Positions 1-5,240 of a stretch of 12,804 nt of DNA are shown here, one piece after another. How positions within the stretch are numbered: the first letter of the stretch is position 1; each line of letters starts with the position of its first letter. The DNA lies in contig JAQXLO010000119.1 in NCBI GenBank assembly GCA_029012165.1, positions 1-12,804 of the forward strand, written 5' to 3'. This DNA is from Oscillospiraceae bacterium. GTDB taxonomy: Bacteria > Bacillota > Clostridia > Oscillospirales > Acutalibacteraceae. Both the position numbers and the translations under genes were made by a program. Under the pieces are notes generated by a model. That model did not search any database. It saw nothing but the letters and a program-made list of their open reading frames with translations, and was not told the origin of the DNA.

Positions 1-165
1 AATCTTACTTCGCAATCCGCACACCCCAATTTGTGCGGTGTTGCCCTGACAACAGAAAGCGCAGGAGGGGAGCCAAAACAGTCCGGTGGACTGTTTTGGC
101 GTGGGGAACCCTCGCCGGGGGGTCCCCGGTGCGAAGCACAAATCCCAAAATTTTCCATGAAGAAC
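1..165. repeat. Palindrome-rich intergenic repeat element (partial)
   Basis: This stretch holds no credible gene but packs four inverted repeats into about 140 bases. They are CCGCACA (17-23) with TGTGCGG (32-38); a perfect 13-bp stem at 72-84 and 88-100 with a GGT loop; a GC-rich stem at 103-111 and 120-127 with one bulged A; and GTGC-GAA-GCAC at 129-139. None is followed by a T-run, so a terminator role is unlikely. The hairpins resemble the interspersed palindromic repeats common between genes of Ruminococcaceae-type genomes; that is recognition from memory, not a search. The right edge is set roughly, where transposase homology stops in the neighbouring IS remnant. The left edge lies outside the window. 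Confidence 0.55.
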
Positions 166-442
166 GATAAATTTTGTATTTTATGCAAATATCGTGAAGT
201 GATCCTTTGCCAGATAGATATTCCTCCACAGCACACTTTTTCAATTCCGCCGGATAGGATTGGTTGCATTTTCTGCCCATTGACCCTTTAACACCGAATG
301 TCTGGTATTTTCTTATCCAATAACGTAGGGTCGTGATTGGCACACCGTACCGATCCGAAACCCTTCTATACCCCATTTCTTCGTAGATATGTAATTCTAC
401 TGCTTTTATTTTTTCTTCGATTGTAAATTCCTTTTTACCCAT
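5..442 (-). pseudogene. IS3-family transposase OrfA, 3'-truncated and fused to repeat sequence
   Basis: The first about 90 residues are a helix-turn-helix transposase subunit of the IS3 family. The first HTH spans roughly residues 7-45 (EEKIKAVEL, then VSDRYGVPITTLRYWIRKY). A second HTH begins around residue 65 (ELKKCAVEEYLSGKGSLHDI) and breaks off after the residues IKYKI. The remaining about 55 residues are low-complexity, Arg/Pro-rich translation of the neighbouring palindromic repeat and are not transposase. The start chosen is ATG at 440-442, because GGGGAG lies 7 bases upstream; the in-frame ATG at 457 falls inside the leader hairpin and overlaps that ribosome binding site. A full OrfA is usually about 100-175 residues and works as an OrfAB fusion made by frameshifting. 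No orfB is present, so the element should be inactive. Confidence 0.65.
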
Positions 443-517
443 AATAACACTCCCCATAGTGTGGACTCGAAACTTTTTTGTTATTTCGAGTGTCTACTCT
501 ATGGGGAGCATATCACA
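165..517 (-). mobile_element. Truncated IS3-family insertion sequence, left end plus partial orfA
   Basis: Only the orfA-proximal end of the element remains. Read on the minus strand, the outer end appears to start near 517 with TGTGATATGCTCCCCATAG, which has the 5'-TG tip and C-rich inner bases typical of IS3-family terminal repeats. It is followed by a leader hairpin and the first about 90 codons of orfA. The orfB/integrase part and the right-hand inverted repeat are missing, because the sequence changes to an unrelated palindromic repeat at about 165. The tip lies about 21 bases beyond the licD stop codon, on the same strand. Target duplications cannot be checked because one end is lost. 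Confidence 0.6.
450..508 (-). promoter_or_regulatory. IS leader hairpin that would sequester the orfA ribosome binding site
   Basis: On the minus-strand RNA an outer 10-bp stem pairs CTCCCCATAG (508-499) with CTATGGGGAG (459-450). An unequal internal loop follows, then a perfect 8-bp inner stem, ACTCGAAA (491-484) with TTTCGAGT (472-465), around an 11-base A-rich loop. The distal arm contains GGGGAG, the only good Shine-Dalgarno for the orfA ATG at 442. A transcript entering from licD would carry both arms and hide the site. A transcript started inside the element would lack the left arm. This matches the known protection of IS10 and IS50 from impinging transcription; applying it here is inference. 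Confidence 0.55.
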
Positions 518-538
518 AATGGCTGCGTACCGCTGTTT

Positions 539-1351
539 TTATTTGTCAACCCAGTAGGATTTGATTTTGGGTATCGTCCGCTTTTTCTCGGGCGGGAGCT
601 GCATATAGTCGCCGTAAATCTGTGTCAAAATCTGATGGTAGCCGGAGGGAATACACGCCTCAAAATCGCCGAATGGCACCTTGAGCGGCGTATACAAAGA
701 CTTATCCACCAACTCCTTCGTGACGTCCAAATCGACCGACGCCATCCATCCGACCTGTTTTGCACTTGCATAGTCATACGTCGAGGCGATTTCCGTGGCT
801 TTCTCGATGTATTTACAGGGCGGGACAAACCAAGAGTTCACTCTTGCGGGAATCCGCAAGAGTTTGCTTTTCCAAGAATGTGCCGCAACGAATGGCTTCA
901 TCGCTTTACGCGTATAGTACACAGCCTGCTGCTGAATTTTTTTGTTGTCCTCCATACGTTCCGAAGAACCGTCCATCGGAAAAATATCTACCCAAATACC
1001 CAGCGGAATGTTTGTACCCTCGGTTTTGGTGATGACAAGACGGGTGCGGTTGTCGCATACTTTCAAAAACGGAATGTAGTAGTTGCGTTCATTTTCCCAT
1101 GAAAACACAGTCAAGTTTTCTGCAATCGGCTGTTCTTTTGTCATCTGCAAAAGACGATTGAAATCGGGGCGAGGCATCATGATATCAATGTCATAATCCC
1201 ACGGAATGATGTCCTTGTGCCGCACGGCACCGAGCAGTGTGCCGAATGCCAAATAGTACTCCAAATCATTTGCATCGCAGTAGGCACAGATCTGTTTTAA
1301 AACGCCCTTTGCAATACTTTGAAATTCCTGAAAATCAATGCTCTTTTCCAT
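539..1351 (-). CDS. licD: LicD-family phosphotransferase (phosphocholine-type transfer to surface glycans)
   Basis: The 270-residue product matches the LicD family in length and motifs. LicD proteins belong to the nucleotidyltransferase-fold superfamily and move phosphocholine or a related phospho-group from a CDP-linked donor to cell-surface glycans or teichoic acids. The signature is seen as GTLLGAVRH at residues 37-45 and PWDYDIDIMMPR at about 50-61, giving the D-x-D metal site at D54 and D56. The first position of the usual WDDDID motif is Tyr53 here. FLKVCDNRTRL and GIWVDIFPMDG further on are also typical. There is no signal peptide, so it should act at the inner face of the membrane. 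GAGGAG lies 5 bases before the ATG, and the gene starts only 15 bases after the opine-dehydrogenase-like gene ends, so the two are co-transcribed. No clear terminator follows it; the IS end begins about 21 bases later. The family assignment is firm, but the exact phospho-group is not known. Confidence 0.88.
   Translation of the reverse strand: MEKSIDFQEFQSIAKGVLKQICAYCDANDLEYYLAFGTLLGAVRHKDIIPWDYDIDIMMPRPDFNRLLQMTKEQPIAENLTVFSWENERNYYIPFLKVCDNRTRLVITKTEGTNIPLGIWVDIFPMDGSSERMEDNKKIQQQAVYYTRKAMKPFVAAHSWKSKLLRIPARVNSWFVPPCKYIEKATEIASTYDYASAKQVGWMASVDLDVTKELVDKSLYTPLKVPFGDFEACIPSGYHQILTQIYGDYMQLPPEKKRTIPKIKSYWVDK
840..863 (-). repeat. Perfect 10-bp inverted repeat inside licD, with an alternative partner
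   Basis: ACTCTTGCGG (840-849) and CCGCAAGAGT (854-863) form a perfect stem with a GAAT loop inside the coding sequence for LicD residues about 164-171. A third copy of the arm, CAAGAGT at 831-837, can pair instead with ACTCTTG (840-846). Two exclusive pairings are therefore possible in the mRNA. No T-run follows, and the reading frame is intact across it. Confidence 0.5.
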
Positions 1352-1366
1352 ACTATCTCCTCACCG

Positions 1367-2485
1367 TTACAAATAAAGCTGAACCAATTCATCGGCGCAA
1401 TGAATGCCGTAATTTTGCGGGATGCCTGTTTTGCACAAATCTTTTCCGGCGAACGAACCGTCGGGCAAATAGTATTCCGCACCGACTGCATTCGCATACC
1501 ACATCAGCACCATATCGATACTCGGCGTATCCATCCCGCACAGAACGGCGATTCCCTTGATAATCGCCAAGCCGTAAGGAAAGTCTGCCTGAAAATACCG
1601 GGATTTCCAATCAACGGCAAATCGTCCGTCCACCTCAACCATGGGGGAACGAATACCACCAAGGGAAGCGATCGACCGAAGCTTTCGTGTCATGGACGGC
1701 ACATCCGGGCTTTCGTAATGCTCTTTCAGAGAGCGGACATTTTGTAAATCCAGCTGCGGGAAACATTGCAAAAGCTGCTGCAGCTCCCCGTCACAGCGGA
1801 TCAGCCATTCCGAAGAAAGATCGTCCCAATCACTGTAAAAACGAGGGTTCTCTCCCAGCGTCGCATCGGGAGACAGTGTATGAAACAATGCATAAAGCCT
1901 CGTTGTATGCAGAATCGGATTGGACGGTGTGAGTGTAACCGACAGGAAATTCGGCAGTCTCCGACACGGCATCGAAAAAACATCTTCGAGAATCGTATGT
2001 ACGGATTCGGAAGCGCTGTTTGGCATAGCAGCATATAAAAGCTCGGCTCTGCGACCCGATAGTTTAGAAATCCTGCCGTACTCTATGAGACGATACACCG
2101 CCGGCACCCGCTGAAAACCGACTAAGATAACCCCTTTTTGCACATGCTTTTGAAAAATGAACTCTACGCCGCCGTATCCCGGCATCGCAACGAGAATCGT
2201 CCCGGGCGCTATATATTCAAGGGAGTTGCTTGCAAAATCGGGCATCAAAAAAGCAGGCAATGTGACAACAACAACCTGCGCATCGGGCAATACGTCCTGC
2301 GCTCTGTCGGACACTTTTTGCAAAACGCCGCTGTATATTCTATCCTCATCTGCATTCAGCACGGATAAAACAGAGTCGAAGCGTTCCGGTTTGGACGTGA
2401 GCAAAGACACTTCGTGTCCATGGCTGGCAAACTCCGCACACATGGCTGTGCCGATGTTTCCTCCGCCGACGACAGTAATTTTCAC
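1367..2485 (-). CDS. NAD(P)-dependent opine (octopine/nopaline) dehydrogenase-family protein
   Basis: The product is 372 residues, the usual size for opine dehydrogenases. The N-terminus is a Rossmann NAD(P)-binding fold with GGGNIG at residues 7-12 right after the first beta strand, and a glycerol-3-phosphate-dehydrogenase-like half runs to about residue 165. The second half fits the octopine dehydrogenase C-terminal domain: SNPILH at 188-193 carries the conserved His193, and a helical segment near residue 320 reads YGLAIIKGIAVLCGMDTPS. Known members reductively join an amino acid to a 2-oxo acid. I chose the GTG at 2485: GGAGGG lies 5 bases upstream and the Rossmann strand begins at once. 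A longer reading from ATG at 2542 starts inside the -35 box of the gene's own promoter. It is the first gene of an operon with licD and is divergent from the licC-like gene, so a role in making or modifying a surface group is likely. Its substrates are unknown. Confidence 0.82.
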   Translation of the reverse strand: MKITVVGGGNIGTAMCAEFASHGHEVSLLTSKPERFDSVLSVLNADEDRIYSGVLQKVSDRAQDVLPDAQVVVVTLPAFLMPDFASNSLEYIAPGTILVAMPGYGGVEFIFQKHVQKGVILVGFQRVPAVYRLIEYGRISKLSGRRAELLYAAMPNSASESVHTILEDVFSMPCRRLPNFLSVTLTPSNPILHTTRLYALFHTLSPDATLGENPRFYSDWDDLSSEWLIRCDGELQQLLQCFPQLDLQNVRSLKEHYESPDVPSMTRKLRSIASLGGIRSPMVEVDGRFAVDWKSRYFQADFPYGLAIIKGIAVLCGMDTPSIDMVLMWYANAVGAEYYLPDGSFAGKDLCKTGIPQNYGIHCADELVQLYL

Positions 2486-2507
2486 ACAATCCCTCCGCAC
2501 ATTTCTT

Positions 2508-2524
2508 TTTTGTATTATACAAAA
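2508..2524. promoter_or_regulatory. 17-base palindrome over the -10 box, candidate operator
   Basis: TTTTGTAT (2508-2515), one central T, and ATACAAAA (2517-2524) form a perfect inverted repeat that contains the -10 box of the opine dehydrogenase promoter. A dimeric repressor bound here would block that promoter. It lies about 50 bases from the licC-like -35 box, so control of both directions is possible. No regulator gene for it is visible in the window. Confidence 0.5.
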
Positions 2525-2542
2525 CGAGAAATCTTTTGTCAA
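2514..2542 (-). promoter_or_regulatory. Consensus sigma-A promoter for the opine dehydrogenase-licD operon
   Basis: On the minus strand a perfect TTGACA (2542-2537) and a perfect TATAAT (2519-2514) are 17 bases apart. Transcription should start near 2507, about 20 bases before the GTG start codon. A promoter with both boxes matching consensus is strong, so repression rather than activation would be the expected control. Confidence 0.85.
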
Positions 2543-2570
2543 TGGCGTTTGTCCAAAGTGAGAAAACCAG

Positions 2571-2599
2571 TTGAAAAAAGTTAGATTTCGTGCTATTAT
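2571..2599 (+). promoter_or_regulatory. Sigma-A promoter for the licC-like gene
   Basis: TTGAAA (2571-2576) and TATTAT (2594-2599) are 17 bases apart, with an extended TG one base before the -10 box (2591-2592). Transcription should start near 2606, very close to the GAGGTG ribosome binding site at 2606-2611, so the leader is extremely short or the start lies a few bases earlier than predicted. Confidence 0.75.
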
Positions 2600-2617
2600 G
2601 TAGCTGAGGTGAAATGA

Positions 2618-3499
2618 ATGAATCTAACACGCACGGAGTTTAACATATTGACCAAAGCCGATCGGCTCGGCAATGCTGCATCCGATGCCTTCTCCGAGGC
2701 GGAACTGTGCGCCGCCAAACGCTTGCAGGACGCAGGCTTTCTCTGCGGAAACACCGTCACCGAAAGCGGGTATGCCCTGCTGGAGCCGTATCGTGTCAAA
2801 CGGGCGGTTTTCTTTGCCGCAGGATTTGGCGTGCGCATGGTGCCCGTCACCTACGACAAACCCAAACCGCTGGTCGAAGTCAACGGCAAACGCATCATCG
2901 ACACGCTTTTGGACGCTGTGGTCGCCGCAGGGATTCAGGAAATCTATATCGTCCGCGGCTACAAAGGAGAGATGTTCGACTGCCTTTGGGAAAAATATCC
3001 GTTCATCCGCTTTGTGGAGAACACAGGGTATGATACGGCCAACAACATTCTATCCGCCTACCTCGTTCGGGACAAACTGAAAAACGCCTATGTCTTTGAG
3101 TCGGATATCTATTTGGAAAACCCCGCCCTTTTACCCAAATATCAGTATGAAAGCAACTATCTCGGTGTGCCGACCGACAAAACCGACGACTGGTGCTTTA
3201 CCGCAGACGAAAACTTGCGTATTACTTCGCTAAAGCGTGGCGGTGAGCATTGCTACCACATGTACGGCATTTCCTACATGGACGACGCTGTCGGACAGGC
3301 ACTGGAGAAAGATATGCAGGACGTTTACGAAAACAATCCCGAGTCCCATTCCCGCTTTTGGGACGATGTGGCGCTGTACTACAATGTGGAGCGCTACGAC
3401 ATCAAAGTGCGTCCCTGCACCTTTGACGATGTGACGGAGATCGACACACTGGACGAGCTGATTGAAATTGACCCGTCCTACAGCAAATACAAAGACTAA
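2618..3499 (+). CDS. licC: LicC-like CTP:phosphocholine cytidylyltransferase with N-terminal winged-helix domain
   Basis: Residues about 62-293 are a sugar-phosphate-type nucleotidyltransferase closely resembling LicC, which makes CDP-choline from phosphocholine and CTP. The nucleotide loop is AAGFGVRMVPVT (67-78), followed by DKPKPLVEVNG (80-90) with the catalytic-type Lys83. ESD at 161-163 gives the first metal Asp (D163), and EIDT near 275-277 the second. Residues 1-60 look like a small winged-helix domain (RTEFNILTKADR, then ITESG-like VTESGYALLEP), an extension seen in Clostridia where the same domain pair is often followed by a fused LicA-type choline kinase. Here the protein stops after the transferase, so kinase activity must come from elsewhere. 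GAGGTG sits 6 bases before the ATG. It pairs functionally with the divergent licD. The family is clear; choline as the substrate is inferred. Confidence 0.85.
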   Translation: MNLTRTEFNILTKADRLGNAASDAFSEAELCAAKRLQDAGFLCGNTVTESGYALLEPYRVKRAVFFAAGFGVRMVPVTYDKPKPLVEVNGKRIIDTLLDAVVAAGIQEIYIVRGYKGEMFDCLWEKYPFIRFVENTGYDTANNILSAYLVRDKLKNAYVFESDIYLENPALLPKYQYESNYLGVPTDKTDDWCFTADENLRITSLKRGGEHCYHMYGISYMDDAVGQALEKDMQDVYENNPESHSRFWDDVALYYNVERYDIKVRPCTFDDVTEIDTLDELIEIDPSYSKYKD

Positions 3500-3515
3500 A
3501 CAGACGATAAAACGA

Positions 3516-3548
3516 CGGCAGAGCGAATGCTCTGCCGCCGAACTTTTT
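3516..3548. terminator. Bidirectional rho-independent terminator between licC-like gene and putP
   Basis: CGGCAGAGC (3516-3524), a GAAT loop, and GCTCTGCCG (3529-3537) form a perfect 9-bp GC-rich stem. On the plus strand TTTTT follows at 3544-3548 after a 6-base gap; on the minus strand TCGTTTTATC follows. It lies between two convergent genes, 17 bases past the licC-like stop and 19 bases past the putP stop, so it can end both. Confidence 0.78.
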
Positions 3549-3555
3549 AATCCGT

Positions 3556-5100
3556 TTACGCTTTCATTTCCGCCTTGATTTTGTCGAATGTTTTCGTCAG
3601 TTCATCATCGGGCTTCTTGGTCAGGAGGCTGACGACGACGATGGCGACACACGCCACGATGAATGCGGGCAGGAGTTCATAGATAGCGAACACGCCGCCC
3701 AGTTTCGCAATGACGAATTTCCACAGGAATACCATGGCGCCGCCGCTGACCATACCCGCCAGTGCGCCCCACTTATTGATCCGCTTCCAAAACAGCGCAA
3801 ACAGGATGACGGGACCGAATGCGGCGCCGAAGCCTGCCCACGCAAAGGAAACGATGCGGAACACGGAGGAGTTGGGATTACGGGCAAAGAACGCCGCAAT
3901 CACCGCAATAATGATAACCGAGACACGGGCGATAATCATGGTTTTCTTTTGGGACAGCTTCGCCTTGAAGCCGCCGACGAGGATATCCTGCGTGATGCTC
4001 GAGGAAGCGGCAATCAACTGGGAGTCCGCCGTGGACATGGTGGACGCCAAAATGCCGGACAGGAATATGCCCGCCGCAAATGCGGGGATATAACCCTTGG
4101 TGCTCAGGAACTTGGAAATATCGACGATAATGGTTTCTGCCGCAGAAGCGCCGTCATACGGACCGACGATGCCCGCTTTCATCAGGCTGTAACCGACCAC
4201 GCCGATCAAAATCGCAACACCCATGGAGATCACGACCCAAACGGAAGCGACTCGACGGGAGGTTTTGAGCTTGTTGGGGTCATCAATCGCCATGAAGCGA
4301 AGCAGAATGTGCGGCATACCGAAGTACCCGAGACCCCATGCGAGCGTGGAAACGACAGGCAAAGCGCCGTAGCTGCCCGTCTCGCCCGATGCGATATTGA
4401 AACCCTTGAACACATCGAGATAGCCGTCGAAGCTCTTGACGTTTTCAAACACCGTACCGAAGCCGCCGATGAGACCCTCGCCCAGACCCAACACGATAAT
4501 CAGTGCAACGGTCATGACGATGCTCTGAATGAGGTCGGTCGTAGATGCCGCCAAAAAGCCGCCGAGCGTGCAGTACAGCACGATGACTGCGGCGCTCAAA
4601 AGCATCGCCGTCATGTAGTCCATGCCGAACATGGAGGAGAACAGCTTGCCGCACGCCGAAAAGCCGGAAGCGGTATAGGGGATAAAGAAGATGATAATGA
4701 TAATGGCCGCAATCAGGGAGAGCATGTGGCTCTTGTCCCCGAAGCGCTTGGCAAAAAATTCGGGAACGGTCACGGCATTGATGCGCTCGGAGTAGACACG
4801 CAGACGCTTGGCGACCAACAGCCAGTTGAGATAAGTACCGACAGCCAGACCGATGGCTGTCCACGACGCCTCCGCAAGACCCGTCATCAGCGCAAGACCG
4901 GGCAAGCCCATCAAAAGCCAGCCGCTCATGTCCGACGCCTCCGCACTCATCGCCGTGACGAACGGACCGAGCTTTCTGCCGCCGAGATAGAAATCCTCGG
5001 CGCTCTTGTTTTTCTTGGATGTTTGGATACCGATGCCGACCATCATACACAGGTACAGCACGATGGCAACCGCAATGACGATATTTGCGGCGTTGAACAT
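3556..5100 (-). CDS. putP: Sodium/proline symporter PutP
   Basis: The 514-residue product is a solute:sodium symporter of the PutP type, importing proline with Na+ across the cytoplasmic membrane (E. coli PutP is 502 residues). About a dozen hydrophobic segments are visible. ASDMSGWLLMGLPG at residues 55-68 matches the helix-II sodium/proline site of E. coli PutP, with D57 and S59 corresponding to its Asp55 and Ser57. MST at 355-357 in LASTMSTADSQL corresponds to Ser340/Thr341. GYFGMPHILLRFMAI (258-272) is also a PutP signature. AGGAG lies 9 bases before the ATG. The gene stands alone with its own promoter, and the strong terminator downstream fits. No putA or proline-using gene is beside it, so the link to proline catabolism or osmotic stress is open. 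Confidence 0.93.
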   Translation of the reverse strand: MFNAANIVIAVAIVLYLCMMVGIGIQTSKKNKSAEDFYLGGRKLGPFVTAMSAEASDMSGWLLMGLPGLALMTGLAEASWTAIGLAVGTYLNWLLVAKRLRVYSERINAVTVPEFFAKRFGDKSHMLSLIAAIIIIIFFIPYTASGFSACGKLFSSMFGMDYMTAMLLSAAVIVLYCTLGGFLAASTTDLIQSIVMTVALIIVLGLGEGLIGGFGTVFENVKSFDGYLDVFKGFNIASGETGSYGALPVVSTLAWGLGYFGMPHILLRFMAIDDPNKLKTSRRVASVWVVISMGVAILIGVVGYSLMKAGIVGPYDGASAAETIIVDISKFLSTKGYIPAFAAGIFLSGILASTMSTADSQLIAASSSITQDILVGGFKAKLSQKKTMIIARVSVIIIAVIAAFFARNPNSSVFRIVSFAWAGFGAAFGPVILFALFWKRINKWGALAGMVSGGAMVFLWKFVIAKLGGVFAIYELLPAFIVACVAIVVVSLLTKKPDDELTKTFDKIKAEMKA

Positions 5101-5123
5101 ACTTCATCACTCCTGTTTGCAAA

Positions 5124-5136
5124 ATTACTGAGTAAT
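5124..5136. promoter_or_regulatory. 13-base palindrome at the putP transcription start, candidate operator
   Basis: ATTACT (5124-5129) and AGTAAT (5131-5136) are perfect inverted copies around one G. The site covers the end of the -10 box and the predicted transcription start on the minus strand, a normal place for repressor binding. The arms are short and AT-rich, so chance occurrence cannot be excluded. Confidence 0.35.
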
Positions 5137-5163
5137 CATACCATACTACCACGGTAAATGCAA
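5135..5163 (-). promoter_or_regulatory. putP promoter
   Basis: On the minus strand TTGCAT (5163-5158) and TATGAT (5140-5135) are 17 bases apart, about 35 bases upstream of the putP ATG. The -10 box is overlapped by the palindrome ATTACT-G-AGTAAT (5124-5136), and the -35 box is the first of three TGCA-centred hexamers (5158-5163, 5171-5176, 5181-5186). Either set could bind a regulator. Confidence 0.68.
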
Positions 5164-5240
5164 GGATTAAATGCATTTTTTTGCATAAAAATGAAAAAGA
5201 CTGTATTTTTGCTTCGGGATAAAGGGCACACTCAAGCGCT

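Noticed and set aside
72..127. Hairpins considered as a rho-independent terminator or an attC-like site
   Set aside because: No T-run follows on either strand. There is no integrase gene, cassette, or attC-type core-site arrangement nearby.
831..863. licD internal repeats considered as a phase-variation or CRISPR-like array
   Set aside because: There are only three short arms, no homopolymer or tandem tract able to slip, no spacers, and the reading frame is intact.
461..1102. 213-residue plus-strand open frame starting in the IS hairpin and running antisense to licD
   Set aside because: It begins inside an inverted repeat, lacks a ribosome binding site, and lies opposite clear LicD motifs.
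2486..2542. 19-codon N-terminal extension of the opine-dehydrogenase-like protein
   Set aside because: It starts in the -35 box of the gene's promoter, upstream of the predicted transcription start. The GTG at 2485 has an ideal ribosome binding site.
3949..5157. 402-residue open frame on the plus strand opposite putP
   Set aside because: PutP on the minus strand is unambiguous. The antisense product is highly polar and resembles no family.
5171..5186. ATGCAT-T-rich-TGCAT considered as a terminator of the hydrolase operon
   Set aside because: The stem is only five weak pairs and not GC-rich. It is better described as repeats next to the putP promoter.
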